Below, one piece after another: positions 10,529 through 21,925 of a stretch of 64,000 nt of DNA. The stretch spans positions 806,001 through 870,000 of the forward strand of contig RBKR01000012.1 in NCBI GenBank assembly GCA_004835665.1, written 5' to 3'. The stretch is from Phoma sp. XZ068. Its lineage: Eukaryota > Ascomycota > Dothideomycetes > Pleosporales > Didymellaceae. The notes beneath the pieces were generated by a model, which ran no database searches, had not been told where the DNA came from, and was given only the letters and a program-made list of their open reading frames with translations. Position 1 is the first letter of the stretch. Every line of letters starts with the position of its first letter. A program made the position numbers and the translations under genes.

Positions 10529-12745
10529 TTAAGTACTCCCGTAACCATCCTCAAAGTTCAGCAACTCCTGGTACTCTTTTGCTAACTTGGTCGAGTCATG
10601 CGAAGCGGTCGAATCGTGTGACGTATCGCGCCTGTGTAGTGAGCCGTACAAGGAACTCACAGAATCATTTCTGTTCAGTTCGTTGGCTGCGGCAAATGGG
10701 CGATATGCCTTGTACGATGATGCCATACTCTCTTCCAGCGAGGCATTCATGTGCTCAGGGCCAGCAGGTTGCGGGCTTGCATACGATGAGTACCTGTAAG
10801 CGTTCGTTTGTGGCGTGGAGAAACCTAACATCGGCTCGTGGGACTGGTGATGGGCACGTGTGCCCGATCCGCCAGCTACTAGACTGGCGGGCAGCGATGC
10901 AGTTTCGACGGGTGCGGACGTTCTGCGCGGATGATCCGGCTTAATGGCAGCAGAGGCGTTCGGAGCACCATAATCTTGAGTGGTGCGTCGCTCTGCATTT
11001 GGTTGCATGATAGGGTTGGCCGGCAGTTCAGCGATGAATGTGGCTTTTGATGGCGCCGTCGCATCAAGCTCAAATACGAAAGGTGGCTGTATTTGGGGAT
11101 GAGGAGCAGACTGTTGTCTCTGGTGTTGAGGCCGCGTCAGCGTGGCATTTTGGGGCTTCTCGACGATGCCATTTGGCCCCTCGGGGTTGACCACATGAAG
11201 CTTTCCACGTGGCGGTACACTCTCGTCCTGAAAGTATTGCTGGCGCGGAGCCTCCACTTCTTCAGGACTCACGACATGGAGACTCCCCTTCTGAGATTGT
11301 ATTCCCCGCGCTGACGTTCCTGTGGAGTCTGAACCAGTAGAATTTGTATGAGCCGTAGAGGTTCCTTGACCCAGCGGAAATCTTTGATTAATGTTGTCGG
11401 TATTGTTTCCCACTCGCATATGTGCAGGCTGGAAACCACCTCCGTACTCAAGCTGCGAGCTTGCATGGGTTTGCTGTAAGCTGGTAGGCAGTGATGGGGC
11501 TGGCAATTCATTGACATGATTCATCTCGTGATGACGCTGCTGAACTGGGATGTTCCTGACATTTTGAGCGCTAGCAACCAGACTTGGTGCTGTATCGTTT
11601 GCGGCCATCAGGTTTGGCATGGACTTGCGCGCTTTCCTGGCTGCAGTCGCCGCTGATACTGGCTGAGGTTTCCCATAATTGACACATTGTACTCCCTGGA
11701 TTTGAGAGAATCGTCTCGGGTCTTGCAAGTGATCCATCGACTGTGGCCGTGCAACTTTTGGAGCTTGATGATCCGGTGTGCCACTGCTACTGCTCCTTGG
11801 TCCGCTAACGTTGTGGTATCGCGAGCGAGGCGTCCTTGCATCACAGTTCTGCTCTAATCCTCGCTGATGTGACTGGACAGTCGTTCGGGTCTGCGGAGGC
11901 GGCGGTGTAATGGCCATAGTCGGCGGTGGTTCCGTATCGAGAAGAACTCGGTAACATAGGCGTTGGTCTTCTACATGCAGTCGCGTGAAAAACAGAGTGC
12001 CTAGAAACAGCTCTCTTACTTCTCTTGTGCTGAGTTGATTGCGGATACGGTACACTTCAGCACTGGTGTTCTTGCAGAGATACAGAATGTCCTTCCTCGG
12101 ATCCCATAAGAGGTCATGAGCCTTGCAGTACGATAGCATTGTAGCCATTAGGTAATGGATGTTCAAACTCTTGAATGTCATCTGCTGACCATTGGATATT
12201 GTTAAGCCGAGTAGAATTAGGTTCTTAGTAAGGTTACCGCCTGCTGGAGTGCCATAAGAACCTGGAACTTGTCAATATTAGAGAACATAGCAGTACTGAA
12301 TGACGGACCTGAAGGAACCAAATCTAGTTCAATACTTGCATTCACCGTGCAACCTTGATCCCTGTAGTCTGGGCCGGTCCATACAAGTATTTTGAACGGA
12401 AGGAGCGGATTCACGCCTGTTGGCAGCCGAATTCTAAGTTATCAGCACGTGCGAACAGGTACGAATGGATAATACCTACCGCTGGTCAGACTCCAGTTTT
12501 ATTTTGAGTCGCTCAAAGTCTTTATCATCGTATGCAATATGCAGATCCGGCATTTCACGCTTGTAACCTATACAGAGCATCGACAACCCACCCATGAAGC
12601 CGCCGACGAACTTCTTAGCATCGAATAGCGCTTGAACATGGCATGCAGCTGCTAAAACGTTGGCCTTAGGTGGTAGCAATTTCCCTTGCTTTCTCTTGTA
12701 TGTGTTGAAGTCGTCCACGTTGTAGTAGTTCCCCGATTTTGCCAT
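10529..12745 (-). CDS. Orphan protein: NTase-like head and long disordered Gln/Pro/Ser-rich tail
   Basis: I do not recognise this gene. Exons 12745-12480, 12433-12238 and 12181-10529 join in phase to 704 residues. The first ATG (MAKSGNYYNVDDF) is at 12745. Residues 1-235 look folded. GGFMGGLSMLCIGYKREMPD, followed by an acidic strand (DLHIAYDD) and a later ELDLVPSG, recalls nucleotidyltransferase-fold proteins (GG, conserved Arg, acidic strand). This is a pattern-level resemblance only. From about residue 235 the chain is low complexity, with many Gln, Pro, Ser and Asn and two VVxPE repeats (HVVSPEEVEAP, HVVNPEGPNG). The end turns acidic (EYQELLNFEDGYGST). The gene is flanked by long empty stretches. 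Confidence 0.7.
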
Positions 12746-13595
12746 GTTGCTATTCGAGATCACGAATCTGATCCGACAGTAGGAAAAGTGATAGGCGGTG
12801 TCCAAGGTTGTAGGAACTTGCGAAGCACCTCAACGGTGTTATTCGGAGGCTGCGTAGACGCTGTTATGGTCTAAATAGAACCGTCATGTAGTTGGGATGC
12901 CTTTGGTGTGTACGGCGCTATTGGAACCCAGGTGTTGAAGTCGATTAAAAATTGGCGCATCATCATGCTATAAGCACAGAGCGCATGGCTGTGAGGCTTA
13001 GCGCCAAATCCACATCCGTTCTTTGTTTCTTCGTACGGGAGGTGGCCCTTCCGATTGGTCTAAGCTGAACTAGATGACAGCTGAACAAGTGTGGTGTCAA
13101 TGCTCAGCTGGAGGCTGGATGCTTGTCCACGTGTGTGTTAGATCAGGTTCAAGTTGTATAAACTCTTGCGCTGCCACATCAAGTGCAAACGAGATTAACA
13201 CTTTCAACTTCATGGTCCCGAGTATCGAGAAAGGAGTGGTGTGGAGTAGTTGGTGTGAGGCTGTGGATCTGTGATCTATTCTTAGGCGATCTTGCGTAGG
13301 CCCGTGCGCAGCTCACAGTGGAACGCTGCGGCTAGCTGGACTGAGTAAGCCACCCCAGGATTAGATTTTGAGGTCCAGGATCACGCAAGGTCTGGTACGA
13401 AGACTTCAGACATGTTCCTATGCTGTCCAGTGAGGATGTTTTGACCAGAAGCTTTTTCACTGCATCCCTTGTGATACAACCACGAAAGATGGATGGGTAA
13501 ATCGATCATCACAGCAAGGTAACTTTATGTGAACTTGCTCAAACTCATTTAATTGTTTGTACGATACATTCGTAAGTTATGACTTTGCTTATCAT
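12746..13595. other. Intergenic, no gene seen
   Basis: About 850 bases with no convincing frame on either strand. It should hold the promoter of the orphan gene to its left. Confidence 0.5.
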
Positions 13596-13896
13596 TCAGA
13601 TGCCGCCGCCTGGATGAAGAGTTAGCATCGCAGCAAGCAACGACAGGCCGAAGCGGTGTAGCAGTGCCTTGGGGGCACGTACCTGACCTCTCTACCCTCA
13701 CGCTGTAGTCACCGGCTACTCTATCCCTCTGCTGATCAGCCAACGACCTCGACTTGATCATCAGGTAGCCTCCACCAAGCGACATGGCTGTGATGAGAGT
13801 GAGAGTGCGTGGACTGCCGTGCCAAGTTAGTCTTCCTAAAGCGGACAAAAGCTCCAGAGGTGCGAGAACGTACGTGAGAATCCTGGAATAAGGCAT
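13596..13896 (-). CDS. Three-exon 55-residue microprotein ending RSGGGI
   Basis: Found by splice logic rather than as a long frame. Exons are 13896-13874, 13813-13683 and 13609-13596. Intron 1 has a GACTAAC branch site before CAG and intron 2 runs GTACGT..CCAG. The joined product is 55 residues: MPYSRILTP, a short hydrophobic segment (TLTLITAMSLGGGYLMI), the basic KSRSLADQQRDR, and the end YSVRVERSGGGI. Short fungal proteins with one membrane segment and an R-S-G-G-G-I tail are, as I recall, widespread but uncharacterised. The N-terminal basic residue and single span suggest a mitochondrial or ER membrane peptide. It starts 331 bp from the divergent ESF1 start. Confidence 0.7.
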
Positions 13897-14227
13897 TGGT
13901 GCGATGCAGATGGTCTGTGTAGAAGAGAGGTATTTGCAGTGATGGATTCGGGCGTCTCCTTGAGAATTCAGGTGATGTTGAGGAGAGAATTGCCTCTCAA
14001 AGCATGTCGCGTGTCCATGATGCCAGTCGGCTTGGGTCTCGGTTACACACCCCCGCACAAGATCCAGGCTTCCGTCGAACCATTGGCTTTGTTGACCAAC
14101 CACAACCGCCGCAGCTCCGCTCGCCACCGCTCTTATCGGCAGCGGCAGAAATTCGAAGTTGGTGAACTTTTTGTGTTGCGCTTTCACTCGACATCGACAA
14201 AGATTGCGCGCAAGTCGAACCCCCACA
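13897..14227. promoter_or_regulatory. Divergent promoter between microprotein gene and ESF1
   Basis: A 331-bp region between two divergent start codons. No specific motif was recognised. Confidence 0.4.
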
Positions 14228-16327
14228 ATGCCACTCCCCAAACGACAGGCCATTCCTGCGAAGGGCGCAAAGGTCGAGAAGTCAGCGAAGCCTGCACAAC
14301 CGGCAGCATCAGGCGACTCTCGCTTTTCCAATTTTGAGAGTGATGCTCGATTCAGACTTCCGTCGAAGAAGCACACCAAGACCAAGCTCGATCCTCGATT
14401 CTCGCGACTACGAAGCGACCCAGACTTCTACAATAAAGCGACCGTAGATAAGTACGGTCGTAAGATTTCCAAAGATGCTGGAAAGAAGGCTCTTGAGAAG
14501 CAATACGACGCAGAGAGTGATGAAGATGGAGAAGAAGAACTCGAAGGCCCACAGGTGGAGAAGAGGGATAAGTCGGTGCTGAAGGAGCTAGAGAGGGTGC
14601 AGAAAGAGGGCTTCGACCCAATCCGCGACGGTGGACTCGAGTCTTCATCAGACGAGAGCTCCAGCGACGAAGAGGAGGAAGAAGTCGAGGAGCAGGTGGA
14701 GCTAGCTGGTGACGACAATGAGGTGCCTACTGGGGACATCTCTTCGAGGTTGGCGGCGGTCAATATGGACTGGGACAACATTCGTGCGAGCGATATTATG
14801 GCTGTTGCAAACTCGTTTGTACCAGCGGACGGGCGCATTATGAGTGTTGTCATCTACCCTAGCGAGTTTGGTATGGAGCGAATGCAGCGCGAAGAGATCG
14901 AAGGACCACCGCGAGAGATCTTTGCATCGAATGCGAACAAAAACGAAGACAACATTACAACGCTGGCTGACGACTCGGACGCATCCGACGCCGAAGACGA
15001 CGAGTCAGTCAAAGAGGAGTTGCAGCAAGGTGAAAATGGCGAAGAGTTTGACTCGACCAAGCTGCGGAGTTACCAGCTCGATCGTCTGCGCTACTACTAC
15101 GCCGTCATTACCTGCTCGTCTGCAAATGTGGCCAAGTCTATCTATGACAACCTAGATGGGCGGGAGTACTTGACCAGCGCCAACTTCTTTGACCTTCGAT
15201 TCGTTCCTGATGGAACTGAATTCGACCAGGACCCCAGTGACAAATGCGCAAAGCTACCAGACGGTTACAAGCCCAACGAGTTCACCACCGATGCACTGAC
15301 ACACTCCAAAGTCAAGCTGACCTGGGACGCCGAGGATACGACACGTAAGGAGGTGCAGAAGCGCGCATTCTCAAGAAAAGAAATTGACGAGAACGAGCTT
15401 AAGGCATACCTCGGTAGCGACTCAGAGTCATCTGAGGACGAAGAGGAGGCAGCTAAGACAGACAAGGCTGCCAGCCTACGAGCAGCTCTCGGTCTTGAAG
15501 CTCCTAGCAAGTCTTCGAAGCCAAAGACTACGTCATCTTCGAAACGAGATCGCGACTTCCCAAAGCCCGACGGAGAGATGCAAATTACCTTTTCTGGAGG
15601 TCTGCTCGGCGAGGGTAAGGGTGGCTCTGTCTTTGAAAATGAGATACCGCTCAATGAAACTACGCTCGAGAAGCACATACGTAAGGAGAAGGAGAGGAAA
15701 GCCAAGCGCAAGGAGCGGATGAAGGCGAAGAGAGAGGGGCGTGATCCTGACGCCGAAGTTGAGGAAGTCGCAACTGCTGCAGATGGCGACGATCCATTCA
15801 ACGACCCATTTTTCGCTTCCGATGGCGAAGATGTCGAGAAAGCTGAGAGGAAGGCAGACAACAGGTCGAAGCGAGCCAAGAAGCGCGAAGAAAAGGAAGC
15901 AGAGGAAGCAGCGAACGCCGCGGAACGAGCTAAGCTTGAGCTGCTTATGGCTGGCGATGAGGATAACCAGATGCGTCACTTCAACATGAACGAGATCGAA
16001 AAGGCTGAGAAAGCAAAGAAGAAGGGCAAGAAGGGTAGGAAGAATGCGCCGGTTGTGGAGGATAACTTCAAGATGGACACAAGCGACCCCCGTTTTGCGA
16101 AGCTGTATGAGAGCCACGAGTTCGCTATTGATCCTACAAATCCAAGGTTCAAGGAGACCTCTGGCATGAAGGCTTTGCTAGAGGAAGGTCGTAAGAAGCG
16201 AAAGCAGGGGCGGGAAGGCGACGAGCCGGAGAGGCAGCCTAAGAAGTCGAAGAAGGTCGACGAAAGTGGCGATGTGGATATTAAGAAGCTGGCCGCTCGT
16301 GTTAAGGCGAAGAGCAAGCAGGGGTAG
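14228..16327 (+). CDS. ESF1: Pre-rRNA-processing protein ESF1
   Basis: Nucleolar factor for early 18S pre-rRNA processing within the small-subunit processome. Single exon, 699 residues. I chose the ATG at 14228 (MPLPKRQAIPAKGAK). An upstream in-frame ATG at 14159 would add a Cys-rich 23-residue stretch unlike the family. Landmarks: DPRFSRLRSDPDFYNK near residue 58; acidic Ser/Glu tracts; the conserved core MDWDNIRASDIMAV followed by SVVIYPSEFGMERM; TFSGGLLGEG; and the C-terminal NUC153 domain, DPRFAKLYESHEFAIDPTNP. Lys/Glu-rich coiled regions and basic clusters fill the C-terminal third. The length fits fungal ESF1 (about 630-730 residues). Confidence 0.96.
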   Translation: MPLPKRQAIPAKGAKVEKSAKPAQPAASGDSRFSNFESDARFRLPSKKHTKTKLDPRFSRLRSDPDFYNKATVDKYGRKISKDAGKKALEKQYDAESDEDGEEELEGPQVEKRDKSVLKELERVQKEGFDPIRDGGLESSSDESSSDEEEEEVEEQVELAGDDNEVPTGDISSRLAAVNMDWDNIRASDIMAVANSFVPADGRIMSVVIYPSEFGMERMQREEIEGPPREIFASNANKNEDNITTLADDSDASDAEDDESVKEELQQGENGEEFDSTKLRSYQLDRLRYYYAVITCSSANVAKSIYDNLDGREYLTSANFFDLRFVPDGTEFDQDPSDKCAKLPDGYKPNEFTTDALTHSKVKLTWDAEDTTRKEVQKRAFSRKEIDENELKAYLGSDSESSEDEEEAAKTDKAASLRAALGLEAPSKSSKPKTTSSSKRDRDFPKPDGEMQITFSGGLLGEGKGGSVFENEIPLNETTLEKHIRKEKERKAKRKERMKAKREGRDPDAEVEEVATAADGDDPFNDPFFASDGEDVEKAERKADNRSKRAKKREEKEAEEAANAAERAKLELLMAGDEDNQMRHFNMNEIEKAEKAKKKGKKGRKNAPVVEDNFKMDTSDPRFAKLYESHEFAIDPTNPRFKETSGMKALLEEGRKKRKQGREGDEPERQPKKSKKVDESGDVDIKKLAARVKAKSKQG

Positions 16328-17181
16328 TTTGCCTCCATGAAGACAAATCCCCAACTACCTTCCAGTTGTTCTTTCAAACCCACTGCCTCATTGCAAGGTT
16401 ACGAATTGAGAGAAGATATATAGCTATTCGCAGCACCTGTTGTCTTTTGAGTAGTCTGCTAGGCGATGTAGATGTCAAGAAGGTGACTGCTAATGTCAAA
16501 GGCGAAGAGCAAGCATATAGAGGCGTGGCAGTGACAGTTATTTTCAATATACCCTTTCCCATCGTCTCACTTCAAGATGGTCGTTCGACGACCTCCATGC
16601 CAGAAGTCTGGCTACTCCCAGCCTTCCCAGCCTGTATTTGCAGTCTGACGCTTACAACGTGACGCTGTAGGTTATTTCTCAAGAGCAACACTTTCATCAC
16701 AAATCTAGCCGCTGCTAGTAGGCGTGGGGTGATAGCGATCATGGGTTGGCATCGCACCAAGATCTGAGACACTTGACGTCATTGCAAGCTAAAAATCTAG
16801 TCGGCAAGCACCAGCCGGTGATCTGGGGTTGCATACTACCTTCACTCTGGAAACACTTGATCAATCACTGGGAGTCCTTGAGTATAGTTCTGAGTTCAGG
16901 AAATGAGACTCTGCTAGATACGTCACAGTTTCAAATGCCATGAGACGGCGCTGCGCTACTTGTGTGCCAACAGGCTTGTGATCTTTAGCTGGATGGGCAT
17001 TTAGACTTTCAACAATATTTCTGAAAATTTGGCCGGAAGTCGGCTACGGACCAGCCCGCCTGGACCTCCACCCATGCCAACTACTATGCGGGATGACGAA
17101 AGAGGACTTGATCCTGAGGAAAGCTCTTAACGTCTTTTGAAGGCCTGCTTGGACTGGGCGACAAGTTCCCAAATCAACAAC
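16328..17181. other. Intergenic, no gene seen; one CRE-type palindrome
   Basis: About 850 bases between ESF1 and the dicarboxylate transporter. A perfect TGACGTCA lies at 16774-16781, about 400 bp upstream of the transporter start. No coding signal was seen. Confidence 0.5.
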
Positions 17182-18536
17182 ATGCGTTTCCGCGAGAAAA
17201 CGCGCATCAACTATGGGCCAGACGATGAGAAAGATGAGCCACCTAAATTTGTCGGTCTCAGAGACCGTATTGCACATTTCACATGGTGCGTCCTGCATTT
17301 TCAGAATGGCAACACTTACGCTGACATCAAATAGGCCATGGTTCGCAGCAACAATGTCTACAGGGGCTCTCGCGGTCGTGTTAGGCAACACACCGAATAC
17401 ATTTACCGGATTGAAGACGATCGGAAAAGTCGTCTTCATCTTTGACATCGTGCTCTTTCTGTTGTTCAACGCTTTGATGATCATACGTTTCGTGCTGGTT
17501 CCACGCAAATTGCTTGCATCACTACATCATCCTGTCGAAGGACTATTCCATGGCACATACTGGGTATCAGTTGCTCTGATACTAAATTGTGCGTATATTT
17601 ACGGGAACGCTGATACGGGGCCATGGTTCCCAAAAGCACTCGAAGTCTGCTTTTGGATATACTGCGGTATTGCGTTCATCATCGGCGTCGTTCAGTACTC
17701 CATGTTCTTCCGTCTTGAGCGTCTCAGTGTGACGGATGCTGTACCAGCTTGGATTTTCCCTATCTATCCGCTGTTGGTGGTTGGAACACTGGCAGGAACC
17801 ATTTTGCCTGCTCAGCCAAAAGGACCTAGCTGGAACATTTTCATCGGAGGAGTACTGTTGCAAGGTGTTGCCTGGGTTGTCTCATTCCTCATGTATGCCA
17901 TATACATGCAACGACTGATGACGGGCTCGTTGCCGTCACCCGCAACGCGTCCGGGAATGTACGTGTCGGTTGGTCCTGCAGGTAAGTTCTCCTTGTTTTC
18001 AAGTGGGATGAGCCCAGTGCTAACGGTGCATAGGGTACACTGCAGCAGGATTGATATCTCTAGCCAACCAGGCACCCACCTTCATTGGCGCAAACTACTG
18101 GACGGATAGTTCATCACACGACGGAGACATTGTGCGCATTTTTGGTATCATGGCCGGTCTCTTCGTTATCCTCTTCGCATACTGGTTCTTCTTCATCACT
18201 ACCGTCGCTGTCCTGGCCGGTGTCCGAAAGATGTCCTTCTCCCTGAACTGGTGGGCTTTCATCTTTCCAAATGCTGGTCTGACACTTGCGACCATTCAAG
18301 CTGGAAAAGTTCTCAACAGCAATGCGTTGAACGGCATAGCTAGTGCGCTGACTGTCTTACTTGTCATCATGTGGTTCGTCACCGCATTCTTTTGCGTTCG
18401 TGCTGTGTATCGTGGAGAGATCATGTGGCCCGGCAAAGACGAAGATAAGACAATGGAGAGGCTCGGGTGGGGCTGGAAGAGCAATAGGGATAACCCCGAA
18501 GCAAGGAGAATCATCGTATGGGAGGGTTTCGGTTGA
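17182..18536 (+). CDS. Mae1-type C4-dicarboxylate / malate transporter (TDT, SLAC1-related)
   Basis: Plasma-membrane transporter of the tellurite-resistance/dicarboxylate family, whose fission yeast member Mae1 imports malate. Exons 17182-17285, 17335-17981 and 18034-18536 give 417 residues. Splicing restores HFTWPWFAATMSTGAL, the family's N-terminal signature, and GPAGYTAAGLISLA. About ten hydrophobic spans are spread over residues 30-385. The element GYTAAGLISLANQAP corresponds to the conserved region before helix 7. The C-terminus is hydrophilic (WGWKSNRDNPEARRI). The substrate in this species (malate, succinate or sulphite) is not settled by sequence. Confidence 0.93.
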
Positions 18537-20109
18537 GTTTCTCCTGGCTGCATCCTAATAGTCAATATAATGTGTCAACTTGCATGATGTTTTGAACGAG
18601 TAGCACACGGCCACGATAGTCAAACTGACCAAAATTTGGTGTTTAGCTTGCCCCCTCCCCCTCCTCACTGCCGTGATCTTGGACTGTATTGGCGCTTCTT
18701 GGACCACAATTGCATCATCTTGGACCTTCCAGGTTCAGAGCTTGGGGGTTCCACCACACAGTCTCGTGACGCTCTGGCTTTGAGCGGGCGGAATGCTTGG
18801 AACCAAGGGTTTCCGCCATCAGCTGCGCTATCTCTTGGGGTTTAGGTAATGAGGCCAGCACGGATCGAATGAGATTGGGTTTGGGCCGAATGCGGCTGGA
18901 TTTAATAGCGGTTTTGGAACTTTATTTCCGACCTACGGTTGGTGTCCCGACAAACCTTACTTTGGGGGCTTGACGTGGCTTCTGTAAGGTTTCCTGGGAT
19001 TCTGCTGCGCTGTCGACAGGGTGATTATTTGGTATCGCTGAAAACAGCACATTGCTTTCAAAGCAAACGAACACGAAATCGACAACGTGCCTTCCTGCTC
19101 TCATACCCAAGATGCTCGATGCCGATGCGGTAAAATGCTAGAACCTTCGGTCACACTATCGGTGATGCCCAGAAACGCCCAGCAACAAACGTTGTGCCAG
19201 CCCCGCGGTCTCGTCATTGTGAACCCACACTGAAAGAAACGTGCTGCATGCGAACAGCGATTGTAATCACTCCACATGGTCGAAGTCAGTGCTTCTTTGT
19301 AGTCATCACCCTGTGCTTCAGTCATCCGCAATGTCGTGAATCGGTGCTATTGTATCCCCGAATTCAATAGTCCATACGGACGAGAGTAAAAATAAGTAAG
19401 CACGAAACACATCGGCGCCTCGTAAACACCGACGCATCACACTGCAGCGCTGCCTCAACATCAATGCGTAGGCCGTGATCAACAGCCCACCATCGGTAAT
19501 GAAGAGTGAGTCTAGACTCCGCCCTCGACACACTTGTGTTCCCTTGGCCACCCATTCGGTCTCATTGTTGGACAGGCGAGCGCTTGGCCGCTCCGCTGCA
19601 AGGGTAAAATTGCTATGAAGCCTCTTGGTTGGCGACAGGCGGCCCCGCATCTCGTCACATCAGGCGCATCAGACAAGCCTGCACAAGTTATCGCCGCGCC
19701 CGACGCTCGGATAGGACGGAGCTGGCATGACTGTTCGCCACGCGTTCTGCTCTCGGAGCGCGAATCAGCGCGGCGGCTCAACCGGCGGAGATAGCGATGT
19801 ATGCCTGTCGCAACGCCTGCGCGCCCCCATTGGACAGGAGTGCAGGGGTGTCGCTTGCATCGGGCCTAGTCTGAGTTGGTGCGATGGGGTTAGGGTTTTG
19901 GCTTTCTTGGGCGCGGTAGGGGTGGGGATAGGCGTTTGCGATGGTGCATGGGGATGGGATTCTGAAGCCTGGAGTGTGAGTATATGTATGAGGCTGGTCC
20001 CCACCTGAAGACGTTCAGTAAATATCACAGATATCCCAATTTAATCAATACCCATTATTGACACCAAATCTACATCGCATCACTCGATATCAATCCACTA
20101 CAACATCGA
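18537..20109. other. Long intergenic stretch, no gene seen
   Basis: About 1.6 kb. Short frames of up to about 110 codons occur on both strands but overlap each other and show no family likeness or splice partners. The last 100 bases look like a 5' untranslated leader (A/C-rich, few G) for the small gene that follows. Confidence 0.5.
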
Positions 20110-20340
20110 ATGTCCAGAATGTCTTCCCCAGCAACCCAATACGTCTACATCCCCAACCTTGTTGGCCGCCAGATGCTCCGCATTCCTCTTGAGGAAGTCG
20201 AGGCTGAGGACATTATCACCTTTTCCTCCACTGTCTCCCAATCATCGGACGAAACAATGGAAACCGCGCCCTCGCACGTCCGCGACTCTTCTCGCTCCCC
20301 CAGCATTTCATCTGCCTCGTCTGTCGAAGAGACAGAGTGA
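20110..20340 (+). CDS. Small acidic Ser-rich protein, unknown
   Basis: A 76-residue frame that I do not recognise. An in-frame second ATG at residue 4 gives MSSPATQYVYIPNLVGRQML. The first half looks ordered (VYIPNLVGRQMLRIPLEEVE). The second half is Ser/Glu-rich and probably disordered (SSASSVEETE). The preceding 100 bases resemble a fungal leader. A GTGAGC just before the stop could be a donor to another exon, but I found no clear partner. It may be an orphan gene or a chance frame. Confidence 0.45.
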   Translation: MSRMSSPATQYVYIPNLVGRQMLRIPLEEVEAEDIITFSSTVSQSSDETMETAPSHVRDSSRSPSISSASSVEETE

Positions 20341-21925
20341 GCACGTTATGGGTGCGGGGTACGCAACTAAATGCATCGAACCAAACAACCAAAATCCATC
20401 AACCACTGTTGTACAACAAGGCGCCGGAGTTCTGGGACAAAGCAAGCGACTCGAGATGAAGTCGGACCCTTTTGAGGCTGACATCATTCGACAAAGTCTA
20501 CCAAAGTACGAAGTCCCTAAGAGGAGGGGTATTTGCAGACCAAAAGACCCAACAAAAATCCGGTGAAGCACGTTATCGACGAGTCGAAGTGCGGGCTGAC
20601 AAACGGTCACGATCGGCGAATGAGGGAATCATTACCAACAAAGGGAACTTCCCGAGATCGCGAAGACGGGTGACGGAAGGGGAAGGGAGGCACGTTAGTG
20701 CTTGGCAGGCATGGGTTGAGAAAAGTTCTTGCAGATACCCATTTGATCTTTACTACTTTAATAATAATATCACATCATACCACCAGATCGACGTGTCTTT
20801 GCTCGTGTTGTTGTTGCTTTCAATGTGTCCAAGCTCATGCACAATATCACTGACGGCGGTACTTTCCTCGACATCATTTCGATCTACTTAATCTTCTGCT
20901 ACCATTAGACTCGGACATTTACATTACTGGCTTCCTTATGCGTACCGGAGATACATAGATTACGTCGGCAGAACACGGCACTCAGACGTCTGAAGTCTCG
21001 CGTAGCATTGCACCTCACCCTACTTCTGAAACACAGCCTTACATAACAACCTCAATCAGGCTCAACAAGCTTTCTGTCAAAGTCTCATCTCCCAGACTCG
21101 ACATGGTTCGTCTTTGGTTTTACCACAATGTCGCAGGTATCGTGCGATGGTGGACAGAGCAGAGAACGGACGGAAGGTGACACCGCAGGCACACCAGAGG
21201 TGCGAACATTTGTGTTCGGTATCAGAAAAGTGCTCACTCCTCCACTCCACTCTCAGCACATGCTTCTCCGCTGCGGTGTTGTCGGCCGAGATTGTCCTGG
21301 GAACTTGTCGAGGGCAGCTCGAAACTGGTGCCTGTTGACATGGAAGGTTGATGACACTCCAGGCAGCATCTTGCAATGGCAAGCTCAAGCTATGATTGAC
21401 TGGCAAATATCAATGCTCGCGAGCTATTCCTCTTGGATCGCTCTATGTCGAGCACCTGCCATCGAAGTCACCTTCAACCCCGCACGCCATCTCTGACTTC
21501 CTGTAGAGCTGAGCAAGGTCACCAAACGCACCAACTTCTCACCGCCATGCTAATTATGCATCTTTTCGAGGAGCCTAGTACTTGTCAACGCTCGGAAGTC
21601 CTGACAAGCCTCGTGCAGCGCGAGGCACACACTCACATTCAACTTCAAGAGGAGAGGTCATCTATAGAAGGAAACGATGCGAGCTGACCTACAGCACTCA
21701 GCCTCACGAAGCTTAAGCCAAAGTCAAGCGAAGTTTGTGAAGCTTAGCTCGAAAGCGTGCATAGAAAAATGAGCTGAAGCTTGATAAACGTGCCTTTTCC
21801 AGAAGTGTGACACACTCCCTTCTACCCTTTCGATATTCTTCAAGTCTTCTCGCAGCGTACGGGACTAAAGGATACTCAAGGCTAATCGGAAGAGGAGATA
21901 CGTATCTCAACGGCGCATCTCCAGC
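20341..21925. other. Intergenic, no firm gene
   Basis: About 1.6 kb. A frame at 21128-21496 and a short ATG reading at about 21103 (MVRLWFYHNV, before a possible GTATCG donor) are the best candidates. Neither resembles a known family and the exon chains do not hold. Confidence 0.4.

Noticed and set aside
13549..14385. 278-codon minus-strand frame
   Set aside because: It joins intron, promoter and antisense sequence. Only a part, when spliced, gives the 55-residue protein.
21128..21496. 122-codon plus-strand frame
   Set aside because: No family likeness, poor composition, and proposed exon chains to neighbours do not keep phase.
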